From: Candidatus Zixiibacteriota bacterium | GTDB taxonomy: Bacteria > Zixibacteria > MSB-5A5 > GN15 > FEB-12 | Direction of reading: 5' to 3' | DNA: 64,000 bases | Assembly: GCA_024280215.1 (NCBI GenBank) | Contig: JAJRQO010000018.1 | Span: 1-64,000 of the forward strand | Shown: in pieces, positions 34,138 to 41,977 of the stretch | Layout of the letters: each line of letters opens with the position of its first letter | Numbering within the stretch: the stretch's first letter is position 1 | The notes under the pieces: generated by a model | What the model saw: the letters and a program-made list of their open reading frames with translations, nothing else | Databases searched by the model: none | What the model was told of the DNA's origin: nothing | Program-made: the position numbers and the translations under genes

Positions 34138-34863
34138 ATGAAAAAACTTTTACAAATCTGTGCAATTTTCATTATTGCGATTTCATCAAGTTTTGCTGGG
34201 GAATCATCATGTCCAGCAGATCGTGCGTCAGCAATCGGTTACAATCCATTTGGAGATTTCCATCACGTGATGGCACCTGTCTGGCATACTGCTTGGGCGG
34301 AAAAAGATTTCAAGACATTACTTGAAGCAGGTCCAAAATTCGAAAAACTTTTTGTTCCTATTTCTACTATGAAATCAAAGTTAAAATCAAAAAAACGTAA
34401 TGAAACTTTCATCAAAAACCGTGAAGCATTTGCTTTAGCGGTGAAATCATTTGCTGATGCGTGTAAATCTGGTGACAAGGAAAAGGCGTATGAATTGATG
34501 CCTGACTTGCATGATTCATTTGAAATGGCAGCATCGTCGTTGTTGCCTCTACACTATCCTGAGTTTGACGGTTTTGTTATTTCATTCAATCTTCTCAATG
34601 AAAATCATATTCCAACAAACAACATAGATGGAATCAATGGCACCGTTGAGACATTAATAGCAAAACTTGATGGTTTAAATGAAAAGACTATCCCTACCGA
34701 GTTAGATGATGTCAAAGATGATATGTTGAAAGAATTTGACGAAATTAAAAAGATAGTAACTCTTTTAAAAGAATGTTGTGATAAAAAAGAGATGGGGAAA
34801 TTAGCAACTCACGCCAATGAACTATCGACGCTTTTGGATCAGTTTGTTTTGAAATTTATTTAG
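34138..34863 (+). CDS. Secreted helical protein, function unknown
   Basis: 241 residues with a clear signal peptide (MKKLLQICAIFIIAISSSFA). The mature part is predicted all-helical, with His-rich spots (GDFHHVMAPVWHTAW, LHYPEFDGF). The composition and helix spacing recall four-helix-bundle cytochrome c'/b562-like folds, but there is no CxxCH haem motif; metal or ligand binding through the His/Met cluster is possible. Two Cys pairs (SCPAD..., ECCDKK) may form disulfides. GGGAG precedes the ATG. It may be co-transcribed with the FAD oxidoreductase. Confidence 0.7.
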   Translation: MKKLLQICAIFIIAISSSFAGESSCPADRASAIGYNPFGDFHHVMAPVWHTAWAEKDFKTLLEAGPKFEKLFVPISTMKSKLKSKKRNETFIKNREAFALAVKSFADACKSGDKEKAYELMPDLHDSFEMAASSLLPLHYPEFDGFVISFNLLNENHIPTNNIDGINGTVETLIAKLDGLNEKTIPTELDDVKDDMLKEFDEIKKIVTLLKECCDKKEMGKLATHANELSTLLDQFVLKFI

Positions 34864-34879
34864 TTAAGTAGTATACAAT

Positions 34880-35641
34880 TTAAGAATCAGAGTCGGCATC
34901 ATCATTGATATCAATCATTTTGGTGCCGTCACTGTATTGAATAGTTTTTGGGGAGGTCATTCGCATAAGTTTTTGTGTCACATTATTTATTTTCAATGCC
35001 GATTCTTCAATCGCCTTTAATTTGTCAATAGTTCCCTCATCAAGATTTTCTTTTTTCATCAGTAGCAACTGTATGTTACCGATAATTGCTTGAAGCGGAT
35101 TATTGACTTCATGGTTGACTGTTACAGCAGTTTCTAAGACAGCAGTCAGTCTCTCTTTTTCAATAATTTCTTTTTGAGACTCTGTCGATCCATCAAGGTT
35201 TGCGGCAGTATAGTGCAGAGCTAACATTGCAGAAAGAGTTTCCAAAAAGAGGTCATCAGTTATGACAGAACTCTCTCCATTTTGAATACCAATAACTGCC
35301 CCAAAGACATTTTTGCTAAACATGAGTGGAAGGGTAAATGAATGAAACGGCTCATCTCCACCAAAAGACATATATGCCGAAACTAACTGTTGATTTTTAC
35401 GAAGATTATCAAAAAGATTATTTTCAATATCAGTCAATCTTGTTTGCATAAGAGGAGTCTCGGCATGAGAAACAGTCAAAGAAATATTCTGTTCATTATC
35501 CCAAAGATACAATGATGCCGCTTGAAGTTCAACATAACTACAAGTCATCTCAAGAGCTTTTTTTGCGGCGTCATTAATATTGCCACCTTTTTTCGCAAAA
35601 AGAGCAAGATCGCTAATAATTTTAAATTTGTCTATCTTCAT
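34880..35641 (-). CDS. GAF-HisKA protein lacking the ATPase domain
   Basis: 253 residues. GAF-like domain at about 10-150 (LFAKKGGNINDAAKKALEMT, FTLPLMFSKNVFGAVIGIQN), then a HisKA segment with acceptor-type His in TAVTVNHEVNNPLQAIIGN. The protein ends about 60 residues later without any N, G1 or G2 box, so it cannot autophosphorylate by itself. The ATG at 35641 (MKIDKFK), preceded by GGGA, is preferred; an upstream in-frame extension to 35851 is hydrophobic and unlike the rest. It may be a phosphotransfer target of another kinase (for example the one at 23604-25355) or a degenerate kinase. Confidence 0.7.
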   Translation of the reverse strand: MKIDKFKIISDLALFAKKGGNINDAAKKALEMTCSYVELQAASLYLWDNEQNISLTVSHAETPLMQTRLTDIENNLFDNLRKNQQLVSAYMSFGGDEPFHSFTLPLMFSKNVFGAVIGIQNGESSVITDDLFLETLSAMLALHYTAANLDGSTESQKEIIEKERLTAVLETAVTVNHEVNNPLQAIIGNIQLLLMKKENLDEGTIDKLKAIEESALKINNVTQKLMRMTSPKTIQYSDGTKMIDINDDADSDS

Positions 35642-35872
35642 ATTTCCCAAGTTGTAGATTATCTGTCTATATAACCATTGAGCAAAACAGATGCCTTTTA
35701 TAAATTTATTCTGCTCAGATTGATTTCGAGAGCTATATGTCTTGAAATCATTATATCGCAGTAGTTTAGAAATCCTTGTACCTGTGCAGTAAATGAACAA
35801 CAGCAGAAGACTCTGTAATATAATGCATTTTTCTACAAAAGACAGGTGCAAAGAATATTCTTATTATACTGT

Positions 35873-35901
35873 TTGACAATCCCGTACCATTAGAGTAGAT
35901 T
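35873..35901 (+). promoter_or_regulatory. Promoter of purF
   Basis: TTGACA (35873-35878), 17-base spacer, TAGATT (35896-35901). The start near 35908 leaves a 23-base leader carrying GAGG before ATG 35931. No PurR-like operator was recognised. Confidence 0.65.
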
Positions 35902-35930
35902 GCCACTTCTATTTTTATGAGGTAAAGAAA

Positions 35931-37337
35931 ATGTTAGAAGAAGTAATACATGATCAGTGCGGTATATTTTCAGTTTTTAACAACAATGAAGCCGCCGATT
36001 TAACATATTTTGGACTGTATGCACTCCAGCATCGAGGTCAGGAATCTGCGGGAATTGTTACATCTGATGAGGGTAAATTTCATCTCCACAAAGGGATGGG
36101 TGAGGTCTCGGAAGTCTTTGGTGACAAGTCTAACCTAAAACGTTTAAGCGGTAAAATGGCTGTCGGTCATACTCGCTATAGTACCAGCGGGGCTTCATCG
36201 ATTATCAATATCCAACCATTCATTATTACTAATCGAAATGAACAACTTGCTTTAGCTCATAATGGAAATCTAACCAACGCCTATGAACTTAGACAAAAAT
36301 TAGATGCTGCTGGTTCGATTTTTCAAACAACCTCTGACTCTGAAATAATTTTACATCTTATAGCTCGTTCAAAAAAGAAAACTCGTATCGAGCGGATTTC
36401 ATCGGCTTTAAAAACAGTCAAAGGTGCCTATTCATTAGTCTTTCTCACTGAAAATTCACTTATTGCGACAAGAGACCCTAATGGATTTAAGCCTCTTTGT
36501 ATTGGAAAGTTAGATGATTCATATTTCGTAACATCAGAAACTTGTGCCTTGGATATTATCGGTGCTGAGTATGTTCGGGATGTAGAACCTGGTGAATTGA
36601 TTGAGATAAACGAAAAAGGTATTACTTCTCATTTCCCTCATCCAAAGTCTTTAATAAAACCGTCATTTTGCATTTTTGAATTTATATATTTTGCTCGCCC
36701 TGACTCAAGAATTTTTGGAGAAAATGTTGATAAAGTCCGCCGTCGTTTAGGACGACAACTTGCCAAAGAACATCCTGTCGATGCAGATATCGTTATAGGA
36801 ATCCCAGATTCTGCTAATACGGCAACTTTAGGTTATTCAGAAGAGTCTGGTATTCGTTTTGAAATCGGATTGATTCGGAATCATTATGTCGGTCGTACAT
36901 TTATAGACCCTCGACAAAAGATTCGAGACTTAGATGTTAAAGTAAAGTTTAATCCTGTTAAAGGTGTCATTGAGGGTAAACGAGTTATTATTGTTGATGA
37001 CTCGATAGTCCGTGGGACTACTTGTAAAAAACTGGTTAAATTGGTTCGAGATGCTGGTGCTAAAGAAGTCCATTTTCGGGTTTCCTCTCCCCCAATCATC
37101 TCCCCTTGCTTCTTTGGAATTGATATGCCGACTACCGATGAACTTATCGGAGCAAACCATTCAGTTGAAGAGATAGAAAAAATGCTCGGTGTTGATTCAT
37201 TACGTTATTTGTCTCTTGAGGGCATGGTTTCGATGCCATCATTGCCAAACAAGACATTTTGTTCTGGCTGCTTTACAGGTAAATATCCGCTAAAGACCCC
37301 TCTGGGTAACGGAAACAAACGACTTACAAAAATATAG
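35931..37337 (+). CDS. purF: Amidophosphoribosyltransferase
   Basis: 468 residues, first committed enzyme of purine synthesis (PRPP + glutamine to phosphoribosylamine). Cys10 (HDQCGIFSV) becomes the N-terminal nucleophile after removal of a nine-residue propeptide. Glutaminase-domain marks are LQHRGQESAGI, GHTRYST and AHNGNLTNA. The PRPP motif is VIIVDDSIVRGTT. Cysteines in CIFEFIYFARPDS, SPCFFGID and CSGCFTGKYP fit the [4Fe-4S]-containing B. subtilis type. It stands alone here, away from other pur genes. Confidence 0.95.
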   Translation: MLEEVIHDQCGIFSVFNNNEAADLTYFGLYALQHRGQESAGIVTSDEGKFHLHKGMGEVSEVFGDKSNLKRLSGKMAVGHTRYSTSGASSIINIQPFIITNRNEQLALAHNGNLTNAYELRQKLDAAGSIFQTTSDSEIILHLIARSKKKTRIERISSALKTVKGAYSLVFLTENSLIATRDPNGFKPLCIGKLDDSYFVTSETCALDIIGAEYVRDVEPGELIEINEKGITSHFPHPKSLIKPSFCIFEFIYFARPDSRIFGENVDKVRRRLGRQLAKEHPVDADIVIGIPDSANTATLGYSEESGIRFEIGLIRNHYVGRTFIDPRQKIRDLDVKVKFNPVKGVIEGKRVIIVDDSIVRGTTCKKLVKLVRDAGAKEVHFRVSSPPIISPCFFGIDMPTTDELIGANHSVEEIEKMLGVDSLRYLSLEGMVSMPSLPNKTFCSGCFTGKYPLKTPLGNGNKRLTKI

Positions 37338-37428
37338 TCAGCTACCTATTTCATCAGATTTATCTGCCGATAATCGTATACATAGTACGGGTTTATCCTA
37401 ATTTGACGATTCGGCATTTTTTGCCTGT

Positions 37429-37456
37429 TTGACAATTACTGTCAGAACAGTATATT
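37429..37456 (+). promoter_or_regulatory. Promoter of the subtilase gene
   Basis: TTGACA (37429-37434), 16-base spacer, TATATT (37451-37456). The start near 37463 is inside the longest possible reading frame, which supports the ATG at 37525. Confidence 0.65.
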
Positions 37457-37524
37457 GTAATATACTACCGCCTTTTACAAACCTGTTAGAGTATCAGATA
37501 AGAACATTCGGAGAAAAGATTCAG

Positions 37525-40245
37525 ATGCATTCACAATTTTTGAAAACATTTTTTATTATATTTTGTTTTTTGATAATGACTGTACATGCGGTAGAAATTA
37601 AGCCTATACAGACGGTAAATTTATCTCCAAGAGTTCTTCCTCAAAAACCAAGTACGTCAATTATCAGTTCAGAGGCACAAATTTCAAGAGTTATTATAAA
37701 ATTTAAAGACTCATATAAAGTCCGTCTTCGCCAAGATAAAATTACCTCTCTCAAAGGGCTCTCTGTTCATAAAGCTGATTCCTATTTGAAACCATATATA
37801 GACAATCAAATGAGACGACTTTTTGAATCCAAATCCGAACAAAAACTTTCAAGAGAGAAAGAAATCTATCAATATCGTTCTCAAACAGAACTGGCTGACT
37901 TAAATTCATACTATACAATTGAGACTCAATCAATACTTGAGGCAACCCAGATTGTAGAGCGACTCAATAGTTTAGCTTCGGTTGAGCTTGCTTATGTCGA
38001 ACCAGCACCTTTGCTTGCGGGAGATATTGCCCCAACAACTCCTGATTACCAAGCCTCACAATTATATCTAAACTCTGCCCCAGATGGTGTTGATGCTATA
38101 TACGCTCATACTATTTTAGGTGGTGATGGAACAGGAATAACAATAGTAGATATCGAGGGTAACTGGCAAACGACCCACGAAGATTTGGATAAAGCGGCAA
38201 CTGGTTTTTTAGTGGGTGATGTTATCAACGACCAATCATGGCTCGACCATGGTACTGCGGTAATTGGAGTTCTAATTGGAACCGACAATAGCTATGGCAT
38301 AACAGGGATTTCCCCTGGAGTTGATTTGGGAATGGTCTCGATTGGTTCTTTATCTCCAGCTGAAGCAATATACAATGCTATTGATTCATTAGATGCTGGT
38401 GATATTATTTTAATCGAACTACAAGCTCCAGGACCTCTTCATAATTTTGCTGTTCGCCAAGACCAAGAAGGATATGTCTGTATGGAATATTGGCAGGCAA
38501 ATTATGACGCTATAAAATATGCATGGGCAAAAGGAATTATTGTTGTTGAAGCTGCGGGTAATGGTGGACAGAATTTTGACGACCCTCTTTATGGCTCACT
38601 CTTTGACACTAATTATAGAAACTCTCACGCACTTATTGTTGGAGCAGGTTTCCCAGCATCGTCACCATCTGATTTAGAAAGAGAATCGTATTCAAATTAT
38701 GGAGAACGTGTAAATCTGCAAGGTTATGGCTCTGAAGTATACACAACTGGTTACGGAGATTTATTCGATGGCAACGGTGACCTTGACCAGTATTATACTA
38801 CAAATTTTGGTGGCACATCATCGGCAGCACCAATTATAGCTGGTGCCGTAGCATCGCTTCAAGGATATTTGAAAGCAAATTTCGGATCGGCTCTTAGCTC
38901 AGACTATATACGTGACATTCTATATCAAACCGGAACAGCTCAACTTGGTAATAGCTCTGAACATATTGGACCAAGACCAAATTTAGATTCAGCTTTTAAT
39001 TCTGTTGCTGGGTTACCAACATTAACTGCCTCTCTTTCCTATATCGACACAACAATAGAAGCAGGGAATACATTTAATTTGGATGTCTGGCTATACAATC
39101 CATCATTAACAGAAAATATTGATTTCTATATTTATGACCGAGATTCTTCTGCTCGTGTTGCTGTTGCAAATTGGCTGGAAGTTTCAACTCAGACAGGTAT
39201 TGTCTATCCAAATGATTCAACCCTTCTCGGAGTTATAATCGATGCCACCTCATTGACCGAACGCTCAGTCAAATACCAAGGACTTTTGGAAATAGTTTGG
39301 GGACATGGTGCCGCATCGCTTGATTCCTTTTTGTTGATTCCTGTCTACCTTGAAGTACCGTGTACCGATTCATCATTTACGACGATTTCATCCGATGATT
39401 TATTTGGTCCTGCTTTTAACTGGATATCAGCAAAAGATTCTGGGATAAAAATTGACAACGCTTCATACTACAACCCAGGTCAAGCAGATATATTTGATGA
39501 TGGCTCATCGGGACCATTTGCTGTTGGATTTAATTTCCCATTTTATAAAAATTACTACGACTCTTTTTATGTAGGAATCAATGGTGCCTTATCATTTACC
39601 GATCCAAATGTCAATATTTCGGGAAAATTCACTACCCTTGAAATGCCAGGACTACCATTCAGTAGTTTTCTGACTCCATTTTGGAACGACTTATATCTTG
39701 ATACTGACGTTGTACCTGAAGCTGGAATATATATATATAAGAATCCGAGTCTTGATACGACTGTTATCGAGTGGTATCGAATAGTTGGTTTTGATGCGGG
39801 CGTAGATAGTTTACTTAATTTTGAAATTGTATTGACATCTGATGGTAATATTAGATATCAGTACAAATCTGTCGGTTCTTTTGGACTTGAAAATTCCGCC
39901 TTAGTCGGTATTGCTGAAATAGATTGTAATTCTTTTAGCCACGTAAATGCATCTGACTCTTTACTATTGATTCCTCATGATTTAGAAGCAATTCTTTTCA
40001 AGAATCATCTCTACTTCGGTCAGACTGGTGATATTAATGGTGCTGGTGATGGAGTTGATATTGCTGATTTAGTTTGGTTGGTTGATTATATGTTTGGAGG
40101 TGGAGCTTCTCCTCTGCCATACGACGCTGGTGATGTCGACTGTACAGGTGAAATTGATATCGCTGATTTAGTGTATTTAGTCAGTTATATGTTTTCAGGT
40201 GGTACAGAACCATGTGAAAAATGGCTTCATGATGGAAACAACTAA
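37525..40245 (+). CDS. Secreted S8 subtilisin-like protease with dockerin-type C-terminus
   Basis: 906 residues. The signal peptide starts at MHSQFLKTFFIIFCFLIMTV. A prodomain-like stretch (about 50-150) precedes the S8 domain: Asp near 209 (ITIVDIEGNWQTTHEDL), His near 241 (LDHGTAVIGVLIGT), Ser near 431 (GGTSSAAPIIAGAVASLQ). Next is a beta-rich middle (about 500-830) with a nidogen-like NFPFYKNYYDSFYVGINGAL segment. The end (about 835-895) is a pair of EF-hand-like dockerin repeats, GDINGAGDGVDIADLVWLVD and GDVDCTGEIDIADLVYLVSY. The start at 37525 has GGAG upstream and lies after the promoter; the longer frame from 37429 does not make a signal peptide at its end. This dockerin style is common in Zixibacteria-like genomes. 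Confidence 0.9.
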   Translation: MHSQFLKTFFIIFCFLIMTVHAVEIKPIQTVNLSPRVLPQKPSTSIISSEAQISRVIIKFKDSYKVRLRQDKITSLKGLSVHKADSYLKPYIDNQMRRLFESKSEQKLSREKEIYQYRSQTELADLNSYYTIETQSILEATQIVERLNSLASVELAYVEPAPLLAGDIAPTTPDYQASQLYLNSAPDGVDAIYAHTILGGDGTGITIVDIEGNWQTTHEDLDKAATGFLVGDVINDQSWLDHGTAVIGVLIGTDNSYGITGISPGVDLGMVSIGSLSPAEAIYNAIDSLDAGDIILIELQAPGPLHNFAVRQDQEGYVCMEYWQANYDAIKYAWAKGIIVVEAAGNGGQNFDDPLYGSLFDTNYRNSHALIVGAGFPASSPSDLERESYSNYGERVNLQGYGSEVYTTGYGDLFDGNGDLDQYYTTNFGGTSSAAPIIAGAVASLQGYLKANFGSALSSDYIRDILYQTGTAQLGNSSEHIGPRPNLDSAFNSVAGLPTLTASLSYIDTTIEAGNTFNLDVWLYNPSLTENIDFYIYDRDSSARVAVANWLEVSTQTGIVYPNDSTLLGVIIDATSLTERSVKYQGLLEIVWGHGAASLDSFLLIPVYLEVPCTDSSFTTISSDDLFGPAFNWISAKDSGIKIDNASYYNPGQADIFDDGSSGPFAVGFNFPFYKNYYDSFYVGINGALSFTDPNVNISGKFTTLEMPGLPFSSFLTPFWNDLYLDTDVVPEAGIYIYKNPSLDTTVIEWYRIVGFDAGVDSLLNFEIVLTSDGNIRYQYKSVGSFGLENSALVGIAEIDCNSFSHVNASDSLLLIPHDLEAILFKNHLYFGQTGDINGAGDGVDIADLVWLVDYMFGGGASPLPYDAGDVDCTGEIDIADLVYLVSYMFSGGTEPCEKWLHDGNN

Positions 40246-40270
40246 GTTTACTCTCTACTAATTATTCACT

Positions 40271-41719
40271 CTATAAAAACGCAAAAATAGCAGTCTTTGA
40301 AATATCAATAATTGTTTGAGGGAAAAGTCCTATACCCAAAGTTCCTAAAGCACAAATCAGGAATGCAATCATCATTGATGGTGCGATTGACAGTTTTTCA
40401 AATTCCGCATCGCTATTATCAAAATAAGTTGCTTTGAGAATTTTGAAATAGTAATAGACAGACAAAAATGAGTTCAGAACTCCAATGACGGTCAACCAGA
40501 TAAAGCCGTGTTTGATTGCTTCGGAGAAGATATAAAACTTACCAATAAATCCAACTGTTGGCGGAAACCCAGCCAAGGCAAAAACAAACAGAGCAAAAAC
40601 CGCCGCAATATACGGATGGGCTTTTGCCATACCATTAAGTGACGAAAGTTCTGGTTTTGTTTTTGAACGGGTCTCAAGAAGAGTTACAATCGCAAAGCCA
40701 CCAACGTTAAACAATGTATATGCTATAAGATAAAAGATTGCTGAGGACATCGCATTAGCCCCACCGACGGTAAGTGCTACAAAGATATACCCAGCGTGAG
40801 CAATTGATGAATATGCGAGGAGTCGTTTTATATTGGTCTGTTTTAAGGCAAGAATATTTCCGACAATCATGGTTAAGACCGCAATAACCCAAAATAGATT
40901 TGTCAGCAGTTCGACTTCATTAAATCCATAACTAAAGATTCTTAGTAGTGCGGCAAATCCAGCGGCTTTTGGACCTACTGAGAAAAATGCTGTGACAGGT
41001 GTTGGAGCTCCCTGATAGACATCTGGAACCCAACTATGAAATGGTGCTGCACCAACTTTAAAAGCAAAACCAATCAGGATAAAACCAATTCCCGACAAGA
41101 GTAAAGTTTTGGATTGCGAAAGATTGAATGAAAAATCAGCAACAATACGTCTGAGGTCAGTAGTTTCTGAAGCTCCGAAGATAAAAGCAATTCCCATTAG
41201 AAGAAACGCTGAAGCAAAAGCACCCATAATAAAATATTTGATACCTGCTTCATTTGATTCAAGAGAACGACGGGCGAAACCTGCTAAGACATATAGCGGT
41301 ATTGACATTATTTCAAGCCCTAAAAATATAACAACTAAGTCAGTTGTATTTGCCATGACCATCATTCCCATTGTTGAGAACAAGAGTAAAGCATAATATT
41401 CTGGTTTGTTTATATTTTTAACTTCCAAATATTTTTGTGCGAGTAAGACAGCTAATATAGCGATGACAGAAAACAAGAGCTTAAACGATACACCAAAATT
41501 ATCACATGTCACCATTCCGTAAAAGCCAGAGACTTGATGATGCCATTGCGTAGAGATAAAATAAATCGAAACAGCTATACCAAAAAGTGCAATTCCAGGA
41601 GCAAACTGTGCCGATTTCTTCATAAATGCAGTCGATAAAATAACAAATGCTGCTACGAGAAGTGCTATCTCAGGAGCTATAAGTGAAAAATCAATTTGTG
41701 CTGATGTAAAGTCTATCAT
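40271..41719 (-). CDS. nuoN: NADH-quinone oxidoreductase subunit N
   Basis: 482-residue antiporter-like membrane subunit of complex I, about 14 helices (proton pathway Lys/Glu in FLGLEIMSIPLYVLAGF and GFAFKVGAAPFHSWVPDVYQ). It is the last gene of the nuo operon. The start is ATG 41719 with AGGA upstream; a GTG at 41743 would overlap the selenoprotein recoding hairpin. It converges with the subtilase gene 25 bases away; no clear terminator was found between them. Confidence 0.93.
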   Translation of the reverse strand: MIDFTSAQIDFSLIAPEIALLVAAFVILSTAFMKKSAQFAPGIALFGIAVSIYFISTQWHHQVSGFYGMVTCDNFGVSFKLLFSVIAILAVLLAQKYLEVKNINKPEYYALLLFSTMGMMVMANTTDLVVIFLGLEIMSIPLYVLAGFARRSLESNEAGIKYFIMGAFASAFLLMGIAFIFGASETTDLRRIVADFSFNLSQSKTLLLSGIGFILIGFAFKVGAAPFHSWVPDVYQGAPTPVTAFFSVGPKAAGFAALLRIFSYGFNEVELLTNLFWVIAVLTMIVGNILALKQTNIKRLLAYSSIAHAGYIFVALTVGGANAMSSAIFYLIAYTLFNVGGFAIVTLLETRSKTKPELSSLNGMAKAHPYIAAVFALFVFALAGFPPTVGFIGKFYIFSEAIKHGFIWLTVIGVLNSFLSVYYYFKILKATYFDNSDAEFEKLSIAPSMMIAFLICALGTLGIGLFPQTIIDISKTAIFAFL

Positions 41720-41733
41720 ATAAAATCCTATAA

Positions 41734-41750
41734 TAACGAACACGTCGTTA
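41734..41750 (-). promoter_or_regulatory. Candidate bacterial SECIS hairpin
   Basis: Minus strand TAACGA-CGTGT-TCGTTA: a perfect 6-bp stem with a 5-base loop containing G. It starts 14 bases after the in-frame TGA (41767-41765), so the loop lies about 21-25 bases past it, inside the range known for bacterial selenocysteine insertion elements. Confidence 0.5.
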
Positions 41751-41755
41751 ATATG

Positions 41756-41977
41756 TTAAAATCCTCATCCACCACCAAAGCCGAGTTTGACCTCGCCATT
41801 ATCAATAATAAGTGGAACGATTGATTGTCCATTGGATAGTTCTAAAACTTTTTCTTTGGCACCCTCAGTTTTAAAAACATCAATTTCGGTGAATGTAATA
41901 CCATTGTCGGTATAATGTTTTTTTGCTGCGGCACAGTACGGGCAGCCATCTTTTGTGTAAATTGTTACTTCGCTCAT
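41756..41977 (-). CDS. Glutaredoxin-like selenoprotein, Uxx-star type
   Basis: Small thioredoxin-fold protein. The active-site CPYC is at residues 12-15, and the cis-Pro region is QSIVPLII. Reading the TGA at 41767-41765 as stop gives 70 residues ending GFGGG. Reading it as selenocysteine gives U71-Gly-Phe and a TAA (41758-41756), that is 73 residues ending in U-x-x-stop. This is the named layout of the Uxx-star family of glutaredoxin-like (seleno)proteins, where a Cys/Sec follows GFGG near the C-terminus. A hairpin follows at SECIS distance. The gene overlaps nuoM by 4 bases (ATGA) and sits between nuoM and nuoN, suggesting redox service to complex I or co-expression with it. Confidence 0.75.

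Noticed and set aside
35642-35851. Hydrophobic 70-residue extension of the GAF-HisKA protein
   Set aside because: Composition unlike the rest, no ribosome site, while GGGA precedes the internal ATG at 35641. A membrane anchor cannot be fully excluded.
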